The notes below the pieces were generated by a model. The model was given only the letters and a program-made list of their open reading frames with translations. It ran no database searches and was not told the origin of the DNA. From Lepas anatifera (lineage: Eukaryota; Arthropoda; Thecostraca; Lepadidae), in contig JAOTON010002116.1 of NCBI GenBank assembly GCA_034440635.1, positions 1 through 64,000 on the forward strand: a DNA stretch of 64,000 nt, read 5' to 3'. Shown here one piece after another: positions 21,641 through 34,154 of this stretch; the first letter of the stretch is position 1; every line of letters begins with the position of its first letter. A program made the position numbers and the translations under genes.

Positions 21641-22194
21641 AATGATATATAATTTGACCGTGCTAGGTCAAATCAAGGATTTGACCTGACCTGAGGTCAG
21701 GTCAGGGTCAAATTATATAAAATGCATATCATTAGAACTGCAAAGCCCAGGCAAGTCTAATGCAGCTAAAATAAATGATCTATCACCATCTGTTACTGAG
21801 TTATTCCGTAAAAAACATTTTTCCTGTGTATTTCCAATGGAGAGGTCATGCCTCGTACCTGACCTTAGGTCATCGATATAAAAAATACCGGATCATATTT
21901 CAGAGAACTCGGCGCGGGCCATTATGTGATATGAGTTTCAATCGGATAAGTTCACCCTGCTCCGACTTATGCTATCTTAAACTTTTTTAGGTCGGGTCAC
22001 TTGACCTGTACTGGTGACCTGACGTGAGATGACCTAACCTTAAAATTTTCATAGAAGTTGTAAAAATGATGAGGGAAAATGTATACTAAGAACGGCGGCG
22101 CTACGCGCCGCCGTTTTTCTGCTGTCCCCAAAACCCAAGGGGGCGGGTACCCGCCCCCACCCGGGTACCCGCCCCCGTCAATGCGCGTGTTAAA
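21640..22194 (-). mobile_element. TTAA element family III, partial copy in reverse
   Basis: It aligns in reverse to the family III elements, including the region around TGACCTGACCTGAGGTCAGG. It has a perfect hairpin at 22091-22115 (AACGGCGGCGC arms, TAC loop). The outer end near 22190 is replaced by repeated GGGTACCCGCCCCC and a family IV-like GCGCGTGTTAA. The inner end is lost. Confidence 0.65.
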
Positions 22195-22199
22195 CTAGC

Positions 22200-22600
22200 G
22201 AAACACAAACTCATGGAAGTCAGTCAAAATTTTACCCCGAAATATATGTAGTGCGTACATAGTATTAATAAAATGATAAACTTCACATCTATGAAGATCA
22301 TATTCGATTTGTTTCTTTACATCAACAATGTATATCATATAATATTGCCCACAAATAAGTTCACTTCAATCTGATATCTAACATACTCAGCAAGTCAATC
22401 TGCCGCTATTTGTTTCCCTGGTTCCCTGCTCAATCATCTTTCTTTCTACATTTTGTTTAAGCAGTGTCTGCGATCAGCGCTGGATGGAAATCCACGAAAC
22501 CCTTAACAAAACACTTGAATACACATACAACTTAGCCCCCTTACTTGAATTCCACATAGGAAAAACTGGGACCAATACCGGTTCCCAACCTTCCTTTATT
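22200..22600. other. No recognisable feature
   Basis: AT-rich, without repeats or exon signals that I can support. Confidence 0.4.
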
Positions 22601-22604
22601 TCTA

Positions 22605-23414
22605 CAGGGTGTTTCATAAAGAATGATATTTTTGAATTGGTCATAATGCGGCTATAAATAGGCTGTTGTGGTATGATTTACATATCAATCGAAAGCAAAT
22701 TTTGGGACATTTACAATTATTCGTATTTTGATAGCTATTTTTATAATTTTGCTAGTTCAAAGTAGTCTTAAAAATGAGTAGAAAATGCTGTCTATTTTGC
22801 CTTCATCAAAAATTTTTAGTAGAAATCACGTGCGTATCACGTGACAAGTATCACGCCAATGACACTGCAAACATTACATTGTCACTGTGGTGCATCACAG
22901 TCCACACGCGCATTGCCTCTGGAAATCAATTCTAAAAAAACACCTCTCAAGCTTAGGAAAGCTCGGATCCAAGCAAGCAATCCCCAATTGGTTCATGTCC
23001 CTTGTTCTGTGGTGAACAGTGACATCTTTTGCGCTGTGTCCGCCGCATTCAGTCATTCATATGGAAGGTAAGCCAATGAGCCATATGGAGCTTGAGCCAA
23101 AAGCTTTAAACTTGTAATATTACTGAAACTTGTGCCTTTGATATGCATGCTCACCTGCCATCATCGCCTGCTAAAGCCTTTTTAGAGTGCTGCCAGCTCC
23201 ATGTTCTCAAATATAACCGGGCATATGTCATGTTTCTTGCATCATTTTCCGAGCACATTTAAGACGGGGGAAAATGTTTGATTCAAATGGAACATGTTTA
23301 TAGAAAAATGTCCTAAAAATTTACCATTAAAATGAGCGTTTTGTGGACGGATTTGAAGGATTTTTAGTACCTTGCTGAACATTTCAAAAATATCATTCTT
23401 TCTGAAACACCCTG
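22605..23414 (+). mobile_element. mariner-type non-autonomous element, 810 bp
   Basis: The inverted termini begin CAGGGTGTTTCATAAAGAAT on the left and are mirrored on the right with one difference over about 30 bases. TA flanks both sides (22603-22604 and 23415-23416), as in Tc1/mariner. No transposase frame is present. Confidence 0.9.
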
Positions 23415-23673
23415 TAAATTGAACACTCATCTTGAATTTATCTTCATCATCTTCATCTTCATTAATCTGCTGTCATTACGAAAAAGGAATAAAAAATGAT
23501 GACATGGGCCAGGGAGGGCCCTTTGACTTGACACGGCAACTTAAAGTATGATGTCAAATTACGTTCATTCAAGTGCAATTGACTCTGCTGTGACTTGTAG
23601 GTCTGTGTGAAAAAACATCCTACAAAGAACAATCTACTCCCAACTGGCAACAACCTACCAAATCAATAAAGTG

Positions 23674-24187
23674 TGTAAGGGGGAGGCATTGCACTGTCAC
23701 AACAATCGAATTAAGCAGCCAGCTATACCTTGCAGGCCTGCTTCAATCTAATCCAGAACCGAGCACACCTTTTTATGATGAGCCAGAGCATATTTACCTC
23801 CATCAGAATTAGCTTCATATAACAGCGCACTGACCCAGGTTTCTGTGGCTGCCCCAATCTCCCTCCCTTGTCCCAAATAATGTGGCCTGCTCTCTCAACT
23901 TGGTGAGGTGGAGACAGGAATGACAGGTTTGAGGCTGAGAAGAGCCAGATTTGACTTCGAAAGGGATGCCGAACTGGACTTCGAAACGGGACTTTATCAC
24001 TCTTTTGTTTTACATTTCATGACAAAATCAAGTTGCTCTTCTTTCGCCTTATAAGGAGCCAATCTGTAACCTCGAACCTCTTGTTAGCTCAATAAACCTG
24101 TCATCCCTCCCTCCAACTCGTTGACTGGAGGACGCGGGACCAGCCCACCTCCCTGCACCAGTACACAGCACAATACCCCAATCTACA
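23674..24187 (+). mobile_element. Possible solo LTR
   Basis: The segment starts TGTAAGGGGG and ends TACA. It contains CTTATAAGG (TATA-like, near 24048) and AATAAA at 24091-24096, as expected of LTR promoter and polyadenylation signals. No 5-bp duplication and no primer binding site could be recognised, so this is tentative. Confidence 0.25.
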
Positions 24188-24189
24188 GT

Positions 24190-25940
24190 ATATTGCTGGG
24201 TTCGACGAGATCTCCTTGGGGCAGCCTCCGGGCAGACCTACCGGATTGGGGCAGCCTTTGTCGTTTCAGTGTCAGTTCAGGAAATCCTGGGACAGAGACT
24301 GACAACTGACGCAGCACTGACCCATCGGCGGGCCAGACACGGAGGCGCCAAGAAGAAAGCAATAAAAAAGAAACAAAGATTATTAGTTAGAAAAACACCG
24401 AAACCGGAATTGCCACAGCGCGTCATGTAGGTCGTCGAAGAAAGTAAAAAAGGAGCAGCAGATGAGTAAAACTCATGGCTTTTCTAATCAACACACACCT
24501 CATTAGAAATAAAGAGTTTGCATAAGAATGATACACCACCAGAATCGGCAGGTTTCGCTTTCTCCGCTCCAGTCGGCATTGTCAAAAAGTTTCTTATATT
24601 TAGATTTCATTGGACGCACCTATACACACATGTTTTCAATTGGGGACTTTGGCATCACCGTTCAGGTTTTGAGCCATTCAGAAATCAAAAATTATTGTAA
24701 AATAACACCAAATTCTAAACGAATGTACCAATTGGGTGGAAGGTGTCATATTGAGTGGACGAAGTCACGGAACACAGGTGTTCATATATGATGTTAGCGA
24801 CCAAAGGGGGAGGGGGCTGACGTTTTCTGACGATTTTTGAAGGGGAGGACACAAATAAACATCTGCCATGAAATTGTTTTATTGGGCGAGAATGTTTGAA
24901 GAGCTGGCTAGCTGTATAGGGACAAGTTTAGGTAAAGTTCGGTTATGTCATGCGCGGCGAAGCCACTGGGTCTGGTCCGCGAGTGAAACTCGCGGACCGG
25001 AGCCTGAGGAGGCGCGGCGCAACCGCAGCCGACGAAGGCGTAGCGTTGCACCACAGGTTAGGGAGGCACCTAAACGCAGGTTAGGTGCGCTGCAGGCCTG
25101 CTAGCTGCATAGGGACAAGGTTAGGTAAGGTTTGGGTATGCCATGATAGGTTCGAACAGTGCAAGGTTAGGGACAAGGTTAGGTACCGTGAAACCGAACA
25201 ACTTTGTGCCACTTTTGCAGTTTTCCGTTAATAACTTTGGTGTTTACAAATAAATGAGCTTGGATCTTTGCAGGCAAGAAGTTTAGTCCGTCAGTTATCA
25301 CTTGCACGAAAATTTAGAAATTTTGGCCTCAGTGGCAATTTTTATTTTTTGTCAAAGAAGTGGTCAACGTTGTACCAATGTTTTTCAATTTTGTACCACC
25401 CTTTTGTATTCTGATTTATTCATTCTACAGAAAAAACATGAAACTGATGTAAACATCTTTAGCTCACAGAAAGTGTTTTAAAAATGTTTCAGTATTTTAG
25501 AGCATGTATTTGACTAAATTTCCCCTTCCAGGAATGGAAAAACAACAAAATGTCCCTTCTATGGTATTAACTCGGGAATATCAATTCTCACACAAATTTT
25601 TATCACTGATCTCCTATGTCACTTCCACTTCTTTGTCATCGCCTATCCTTGTCATCTCAACGTGCAGCCTTTGCCCTGGTATTGCCGCCCCTCCCCCCCA
25701 TCCCACTTTACGTCAGGACTTTGAGCCTCCTGCTATCTCAGCATGACAGTGTTGCAAATACCAGGGTGCTGGATTGAGAGCGAAACTGCATAGTGGTCGG
25801 AAACGGCCTCACGGATGGCCACCGAGGTTTTTGTTCATGTTCATTTTGCTACAGCGCTGAAACAGCCGAACCGATTCACCCCAAATTTTCAGCAGATCAT
25901 GCTACATCAATTGCAATGGGAGATGTATGCTTAAATTGGT
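24190..25940. other. No gene; tandem duplication around a hairpin
   Basis: Two similar 50-60-bp segments (GCTAGCTGTATAGGGACAAG at about 24907 and GCTAGCTGCATAGGGACAAG at about 25100) bracket CpG-rich sequence with a perfect hairpin at 24974-24998. GGTTAGG words recur to 25190. The rest is unremarkable. Confidence 0.4.
24974..24998. repeat. Perfect 11-bp stem, GAA-loop hairpin
   Basis: GGTCCGCGAGT, GAA, ACTCGCGGACC. Stem length and loop match the hairpins in the TTAA families, although the stem sequence differs. Confidence 0.85.
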
Positions 25941-25943
25941 CCA

Positions 25944-26885
25944 ACAACACTCGCACTGGAGAGGGGTCTGGCACTAACGCGCACTGTAGGGGGCGTGGTA
26001 AGCCACCTTTAAGATCTCAAAAACTAAAAGATGCAGAAAAACTTTGTTTGGAGGGTGGGTGGGGGATATGGTGATCTACATCATGACCAATTATCATTGA
26101 CCTAGGTCAATATCGTCAAGGTCAAACGATGTCATAAAAGTCAAATATTGGCCATGCTGGGGACCTATCGGGAAATACCGTTATTAAGCAGGAAAATGAT
26201 GGGACTAAGCTAAAAGCAGACCAGGGTCATTGAGGGAAGGTCGCAAAAAGTTTTTTTCTGCAATTTTGGGGTCAAGGTCATCCAAGTTCATTGACCTATG
26301 AGGTCAATATGATGCACAGAAGGTCAATATGATGATGTACCGATGATGTACACTTTGACTAACACTTTTGCCAGTGTTTAGTGGCAAATGAGGATTGACC
26401 TTCAAAAACGACCTTTCATCTTGACCTTGATCTTTACATTCAGGTACCTTAACTATGACTTCATAGAATAATACACCTCCGACCGGGTAACGCTATTTGA
26501 CCGGAAGCGCTGGGGTCAATGACCTTGAAAATTATGATATTACCTTGACCTGTGACCTTCGACCTTAACCTAGACCTTCCTGTGAGGTGACCTTGGCATA
26601 TTATCCCGGTTATATTACGTTATGACGTCACCACTCGGTATCCAATGCAAGCGAACTGGTCCTACCGCGCGATTGTGGCAATCTCAAAATGCAGGTCTGA
26701 CTTTGAAGGCCTATTCGTCACAAAAATTTTCGGCCGATTTTTTTTAGATATCTTCACCAATCGATGCGCCATTAAATTCTCTCGAATGTAGCCAAATATC
26801 GTTTTTCAGCTCTACGAGCTATTCTTACGCCATCTCGGAAACAGGTGAGAGAGCCTCCGAGGTCCCCCTCTAGTGCGCGTGTTAA
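25944..26885 (+). mobile_element. TTAA element family IV, near-complete copy
   Basis: The interior 25948-26881 (934 bp) begins CACTCGCACTGGAGAGGGG and ends CTAGTGCGCGTG, followed by TTAA (26882-26885). The left TTAA has mutated to ACAA. It carries the family TGACGTCA at 26623-26630 and many GGTCA/TGACC words. No coding capacity. Confidence 0.8.
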
Positions 26886-26889
26886 GCAA

Positions 26890-29800
26890 ATGAATTGACC
26901 TAACCCGACCCCTAACGACCTGGTCAGGTGTGCTGGCTCCGTATGCAAAAGGGCATACCCAGCCTCTTCTCAGACTAATTGTCTAATCGGGCTAAAACAA
27001 AATACATATTGCCATTCGGAACCCCTATGTGAATTAAGTTTATGAGCTGCTTACCATTTGCTGCTCTCGTTAAAACTGATGTTCCCGGAATTCACAAAAG
27101 GTCACGTTGAATGTTCGCACGATAATATGGGTTTCTTTCATATATTCAGACGGGAGGAAGATCAAGACAGTAGTTATCAGTGTACCCCCTCTCATCATAG
27201 TATGTCGAATCATGTGCAATATGAGCATGGTTTATGCATGGGTGACCTTGACCAAGGGTGATTCTGGGTAATGTCAAGAAAACCTATGAGCTTACAATGA
27301 AGATAATGTGCATGAAGGCGAGCAATACGACATGAAAAAGCACCTGATAAGCGTCCCCCGCACCTCGCGGGCGGCCGGCGGGCCGTGGCGAGCCGCAGAG
27401 GCGCCGGGTGGCGGGCGGGCGGACGTCTCCGGGCGGCGGGCGGCCCGGTACAAATTATACTATGGACAATTTTGCGCACATTTGCGCACTCAGCTCTCTT
27501 CAGGCCATGACGGATAATTACTTGACCTATGTTTCCACAAAAGGCTAATTGGCAGAAACGTAACTTTTTTTGTTTGTCTATTCAAAGTTAGCAACTAGTT
27601 TGTAGGGTGGACTTATGAAAGGGGTAATTAAAACGCAGATTATATACCTTTATCAAAATTCAAATATACAGATAACGCTTATCATCTTAAAGCTGACATT
27701 TTGATATTAATTATTTTTAGTCTGACTCAGTTTTGACGTTTATTATTCAAAGTTAAAACTCGGATCTAGCAGACGCATCGAGTGCCTTACTTCTGGATTT
27801 CATCATCGCCTTACTTTGATGAGGAACAAGTGCATCTTTCAACCAAATTAGCTTGATAATAGTGGTCACTCAGAACACTCTGAACAATTTTCTTCACATC
27901 GGCAGCCATAAAACCCCTAGATTCCAAAATCCGAAAAACGGCTTCGTGGCCACCCACGACAGCGTTTCCGACCACAGTGCACTGGTGCAAGCTGATTTGC
28001 TAATTTTCAATCAATTTTCCGCTCGCTTTTCCGGTAGCTCTTTTTCAAGCACAATTCAATAATTCTGGTGTTTATGAACTTACCAAAAGTATGCATGGTT
28101 GTATGGGAATTTTGATGAAAAAGTTCTCCCTAAACTATGAATATGGGTTTTAATCAACTTTCACCACATCAAAATTCTCAACTATCCACTCACCGACTTT
28201 AATTTCCAATATTAATTTTACACTCAACAGCCTAGTGCAAATCAGTTTTGGAAAACTGCAGCATTAAATCAAAACCTCGGAGTCTGAGGGATAGGAGTTA
28301 TGGACCTTAAAAAATGAAACAGCATTGTTAGGACTAGACTAGGCATTTGTGTTTTATTAGGTGATGAAATAATGAATTTGAAGCCACACAATAAATTTTC
28401 AAAAAGTTGGAGAGCTAGCCAGAATCCTGCCATCTTAGCATAAAAGTAGAACCTGGGAGGCTATAGGAGTCCTGGGCCTGGAGAAGGAAAAATCCTTGTT
28501 ATGATTAAACTAGGCACCGGTATATCATTAAATGACAAACACATGATTTGGAAGCGATAAAAGAAGGTTGTAAAAGGCTAAAAGCCAGCCAGGGTTTGTC
28601 TTTTGCCATTTGTTCCATATTTTGTTTGGTAGATGAGTGGACCAAAGTTGTAATTTTCTGAGTAAGAATATGGTTGCAACATCGACCATCCCCACTGGAA
28701 CAAAATATTGTGAATGGAACAAGATTACTTTTTGATATGTTTTACTTCAATCTGTGTCAACCATGCTCACATGGTTCATTTGGTTATACCTCTTACCTGA
28801 AATGCCCCATACATCATCCAAGAACGTTTAGATTTTCATCATAAAATAAAACTACTTATCTATAAAACACCTGCTGCTTCCTGAGGTTACTAAAACTATG
28901 GCTCTCCTTATCAGTATGCAGTACACATAGTGAACCATCTCTCTCACTATTACTTTTGGCAGAGCACCCCATCAAAACATTTCCATAAACAATTTAACAT
29001 TTTTGGTGGTGGACCAAAGTTACCCCATGGACCAAAGTTGCTCAGTTTTACCGTAAGGTTTGGTTACGTCATGATAGCTTCGAACGGGGGAAGGTCATTG
29101 AGGAGCCTCGGAGGGACGAGACAGCCAACTTTTAAGGGGTTGGGGATAACGACGCACAAACTGCTGAGGTTGCCACACTGGCAAGGATACATATTACGCA
29201 GGGAAACCCTCCAAATAAAGATAGGGTTTGTGTCAAGGGATCAAATATGGTTCCGGTGTGGTTTTCTCATCACAGCTTTTTGCAACAGGTGTAGTGGGCT
29301 CAGCATAGGGAGCTTGGGCACTAGTATTATGCTATTTGAATATCAGAACAATATACTAAACTGGTTGGTACCAACAGGACATTAGTACTACCATGCACAC
29401 AGAAGTCCCATGCAAAATAAATTCTAGTGCAGATACTTTGAAAAATATGGGCTTTCATAATTCCCATTACGTCATACAGTTGACTGCAGCTTCCTATCTG
29501 CACAGATAGTCCTACAACCATGGACACCCTAAAGTGCAGGTACCCTAAGTAATGCCAAGGCAGCCACAGATGCGGGACAGGCATGACAGGTAGGCATAAA
29601 ACATTACAGTGGCAATGACAGGACACAGCAGTAAAATGGTTGACAAGAGCTCAGTAGCAGGAAATTGATAAGCTTGTGACATCTGCCAAAAGAATATGCA
29701 CCTTTGACTGCCACAGCAACATGCCATCAACCCAAGTCAGAGTAGAGTGAAGTGGTGACAAGTACACATGGCACAACACTTTTGATAATTTCGAACTCTT

Positions 29801-31610
29801 AGTTTTTATAGCATCCTGAAAGAGCAGAGCTTCTCCCATATCTGCAGGATTTTACAAAGTTACATCACATCACCAAAGTCTGATGTTGTTGCCAGGGACT
29901 TAGAAGTGATTAAACATTAATTTTACACTTGGATTTCACTCTGATTTGTTCATGAACAAAAAATATAGTCTTAAAATAAGCATTCAGTAGCATATTATAT
30001 AATCATGCTTATATATTCATATAGCATATATAAGCAAGTCAGTAGAATATTAAGTCAGTAGAATATTAAATTTAGTAAGCTTATAGTTCATTTGAATGAG
30101 TAGAACAATACTAAATACACAACGAGTGCAAAAATAAATTGTATGGCTTCCGTGCTCTCCAAAATAGATACTGTTTCTTGAACGACTAGAACATGTTTAG
30201 AAATATCAACCACGTATTTAGTCAGCGTATGCTTAAATTTAGTCAATGTTCCCACTTAATCTTGCAGATATCATTTATGTTCTCGCGGAGGTGCCGGGGC
30301 CTCCTTGGCTGTGATCTGTTTGGCGGCGGCCTGGGGGGATGGGGGAGCTTTGAATTACCTGTGCTATACCGATATCCATTAGAGACAGCAGATGTTCCAA
30401 CACCTACAGATTTGACTCCCTTTGGGTCTGTCAGGTTTCGGTCGGGCGGGTTGCGCCGGGGAGGTCCTGGCGCCTTTGCATCTCTCTGGAATCGTAACGC
30501 GTTATAACCAACGTATATTAAACATGTCTGTGGTTCAGCACCCAATGTCGAGTCACATTGTGGTGCTCCCACACCTGACACACATATCAATTCATGCCTC
30601 ACTTCATGCTCTCATCTTCAGTCACTCGCACCTCATCATCTTCTTTTCAGAATAGAAACCGGGAGAGTCTAAAAGGGTGAGTATAGACTTGACTTTATCT
30701 TTTTTCTGACATCGACATCATTTGGATCAACAACCAGACGAGAAAATCCCCTTTCCCTTCGTTGCTCCCGTGGGCTGGTGAACAACAGGTTTTCACCTCG
30801 CTTGCTGGCCCGGGGGGGCAACGGAGCGAGTTATATTCACTCATGCTCTCATCTTCAGTCGCTCTCACCTCATCATCACCCCAAATATACAAAACACGTC
30901 GTTCTAGTACGGGCAGTAAATATGTCTCAGGCTCAGCACCCAGTGTCAAGCTGCGCACTGGGTGTTTCCCACAAGAGACAAACATTATAAAAAAAATTAC
31001 CCAGTTTGACATATATCATCTGAATATTTAGCATTTTCAATTAAATGGCTTGTGATCATAAGAATTTCTACAGTTATTCATTTTTAGAAATATTTTCTAC
31101 TTTAAAATTATAATTAAAATTGAAACATGGGACAAGAACATGGAGATTAAAATTTCCTGTTGAGAACAAGTTTTGCCCCAGTTGAGAGGAAATTGTGACC
31201 TAGTTACAAAATGTCTGCCTCATTTTCAGCAGGGTTTGAGCTGCTCCACTTCAAACTACCTTGTTGATTTGCATGCCATGTTCTGCAGAATGGCTAACGA
31301 TCAAAATAAAAAAAAATATGTATTTTACCTGTGCTTTCAGCCTCTTCTACCTCAAGTCATTAGGAAGGACTTCTCTATAAATTCCTTTAATTTCTTATTT
31401 ACAACCAAAGTGGACAGCTGTATTTCACTAATCATAGTCCTTATTTTCCTTTTATTTCTATCTTCTACTTCACTTCCTTACCTCTTTCACAGAAGATTAC
31501 ATGAAACGCTACTTCCCTGCATCAAATAAAAAGATCCGTCTCCTCCTATCTATTAGGCAGATCCAAGTCAGTGCACTGCTAAGGTGAATATATTGCATGG
31601 AAGTATTGTA
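26890..31610. other. Gene-poor interval
   Basis: No exon or element could be supported. Points seen are a GC-rich block (27355-27455) and two related stretches (about 30525-30620 and 30840-30990) sharing TTCATGCTCTCATCTTCAGTC-like text (one base different) and CAGCACCCARTGTC. The second holds a 9-bp inverted repeat CACCCAGTG/CACTGGGTG (30939-30966). Confidence 0.35.
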
Positions 31611-31619
31611 GGAAGTATA

Positions 31620-31980
31620 CCAGTCTGCAAATTATGACAGCTGGCCAGAAGAGCCGCACCAGCTATCTAAAATTCTCACGCCCGCCAGCCACCAAAATTC
31701 ACACCAATCTGCCATATACAAATGAGAAAAGCACATCCATTCCTACCCACACGATTCAATACTACCTCTCTTATTATTTAGTTACCTAGTTAAGGATTTT
31801 TTTCTATAAGGCACCCTCCTGTGTCTTTCAGCCATTATATGTTTGGTTTTTAGTGTCATCTTCCCCGCATCAGTCTCATAAACTCGCACCAGGTTGATAA
31901 AATTCGCAACACTCGCTCCTGTCTCCAAGGGCACTCGCACCAACGAAATCTCGTCGAAAATGCCATACTTTGCACACTGG
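31620..31980 (+). mobile_element. 361-bp MITE, sister of the 6097 element
   Basis: Starts CCAGTCTGCAAATTATGACA and ends CATACTTTGCACACTGG. Perfect 8-bp duplication GAAGTATA at 31612-31619 and 31981-31988. The interior aligns along its length to 6097-6459, including CACCAGGTTGATAAAATTC. Confidence 0.92.
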
Positions 31981-32519
31981 GAAGTATATGACATGGTGAG
32001 ATGATGAGGGGATAGCGCAGCTAGAGGAAGCTGCAAGTACGAACTGGACATCCTAACCCCGCAATAACTCGATCCTGAACAGCAGCCAGCTCCGTCCAAT
32101 GTTCTACACCCAATATTACATTATACAGTAAGTATGACTTTGCATTAAACACTAGTACAAAATTACTTTCTATAATCGGCCAGGATCAGCGAATCGTGTT
32201 CTAACTTTGGCACGTGTCTCACGATGGTGCATTGACGACGGCGCTGTTTCACGACGCAAGTGCGCCAAATGATAGTCAAAAGTAGTACAAATTATCAAAG
32301 ATAGCTTCCACTCAGTGCGGACAAAAATTACAAATGAAAGGTATACTCCATGTTTGTGCTTATTTACCGATATATATTTTAAATTCGGAAAAGAAAAAGA
32401 ATTTGAAAGTGGATGAGGACATAAGAATCATCCGAAAGAATAGTCTGCTTACTGCTATATGATATCTTATTGTCATCTTTAGCTTTCTTATTGCCATCTA
32501 TCGTCTAAAGTCAAAACTA

Positions 32520-32621
32520 ATAATTCAGTCCTAACCTCACACAAATTCAGCGGCTGGAAGCGAAGATTGAGATTCGTTGTGAGGTGTGGAGTGGGATCGC
32601 GCCTGAAAAATTGGATTAAAA
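32520..32621 (+). promoter_or_regulatory. Putative promoter/5' UTR of the ARID5-like gene
   Basis: An initiator-like TTCAGTC (A at 32527) lies about 95 bases before the ATG of the first coding exon. No TATA box is visible and the downstream positions do not match a DPE. Inferred mainly from position. Confidence 0.3.
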
Positions 32622-32642
32622 ATGTCAGAACGCCGTGTCCAG
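32622..32642 (+). CDS. ARID5-like gene, first coding exon
   Basis: The ATG (preceded by TAAAA) opens seven codons, Met-Ser-Glu-Arg-Arg-Val-Gln, ending exactly at a strong donor (CAG before GTAAGC). In vertebrate ARID5B the long isoform likewise starts, as I recall it, with seven residues ending in Gln before an intron, followed by a W-V-G-S-P-C-G segment. The next exon here, at 47254, begins Met-Val-Gly-Gln-Pro-Cys-Gly in the compatible phase 0. Length, terminal Gln, phase, strand and order all fit. The exon is tiny, so the link to exon 2 is inference, and only transcript data would prove it. Confidence 0.55.
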
Positions 32643-32649
32643 GTAAGCA

Positions 32650-33885
32650 AAAACGTGGAATTCATTCCTTAAGTGCTATGGAAGCATAAAATCAAGTTAA
32701 TTCCTGAATTTGAACGCGGAATAATTAAACAAATGAGTTTTACGTGATTGCTATTTTCCGTTGAAATGCGCTGTCAGTGAGTACCGCGTCCTTGTCCTGT
32801 CGGCAGCACCGCGATATCAATGTGAAATGTTATGGGTATTTTACTGCAGATTATCCAGATACTCGTGACGGCCTAGAAACAGTCTGCTGATGTTCTTATT
32901 AAAGTTAAAATTGATTTTTAAAATTTACAAGTATTTCTGCTTTGCGAAATGTATTTTTTGTTAATTCGTGAACTTGATTGGGCGACCTATCGATCTTTGC
33001 AGTCTTGGGCGGGGCGGTGGATCAGGTGTCTGGTGCATTGTTAAATAAACAATTTCGGTTTAAGTTCCCTCAAGGTACGAATGAACTACAATGAAGATAT
33101 AAATATATTTTGGTTTTTGGCAGTTAGTGAAACATTGTCTTTTTTTCATTTTCAGTTATAGGACGTAGGTATTTCAATGGCTTGACTGGCTTTTATTCGA
33201 AATATGCGGATTAGTATCAGTAGATGATATAGGCAAGGAAGGATTTTGCATCATTTTTCAACTTTGATTCGGGTTGTTTTGTTATTTATAGATGTATTGT
33301 GTCATTGAATGTTGGGTGATGAAACAATTGTTGCGTAGTTCGTCGGTGACCAAACAATGGCCATGCGATACTATTTTATACCCCAGAGCCTTCGCCGGGC
33401 TATGATTTTCGTGGGGAAATAGGGACTACACCGGATGAGTACTGAATGCCGACATCATCAGGCGCCATTTGATCTATACGACTGTGGGAGATCAGATGAC
33501 ATATTTATTTTTCAGGTAATCAGGGAAACTACAAGATACCTTTGGTTAACTAGCCCTGTCTTTTCACGACTTATCATGGCGTAGGAACAATGGGGACGAC
33601 TTTACTTTTATCGTTAGTTTTACCTACCATGTCTTACCATATGACGTGGAAACGTGAAAAACCACCTACTTGTTTTACCAATGTGTGGACGTTTCCAAAT
33701 ACATTCTGATTCTGATTCAGGGAGACATGACCCTCCTCTCAAGTTGCAAGATATTTACCATTGACCCTTTTTATTTTTACCATTGTTTTTATATATATTT
33801 ACCACTGTTGGCTGGGAAGGAACTGCTTCAAAATACGCCTCGACCCTCAATGATCGGGACGTTCCTACGCCTTGACGACGTATTA
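32650..33885. other. No feature besides intron sequence
   Basis: Nothing recognisable was found in this start of the predicted intron. Confidence 0.4.
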
Positions 33886-33888
33886 TAT

Positions 33889-34150
33889 CATAGGCGGATC
33901 CAGAAGTGGTAAATATTACAGGATCGCACCCTCTCCCGCGACAACGTATTCGGCACCGCATCCCATTACTCCCTCCCCCTGAGAAGTATCTTTCTCACTT
34001 TCCTGTTTCGGGATGCGGAAAGGGGGCGCCACGCGCTGCGATTCGGCGCGCTTCTGATAAATTGCGGCGGAAACAAGTGGCGCCCATTTGGTCCAAGTGA
34101 CGCCTCTCCGGCCCTGTCCGACACGATGAGAAATCCTGGATTCGCCTATT
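33889..34150 (+). mobile_element. hAT-type MITE, 262 bp
   Basis: Termini CATAGGCGGATCCAG and CTGGATTCGCCTATT. GC-rich interior, related ends to 9887-10011 and 40775-41056. No intact 8-bp duplication is visible. Confidence 0.7.
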
Positions 34151-34154
34151 CCTG

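Noticed and set aside
30243..30602. Gene with a proline-rich frame
   Set aside because: No domain and no matching splice signals. Frames on the opposite strand are equally open.
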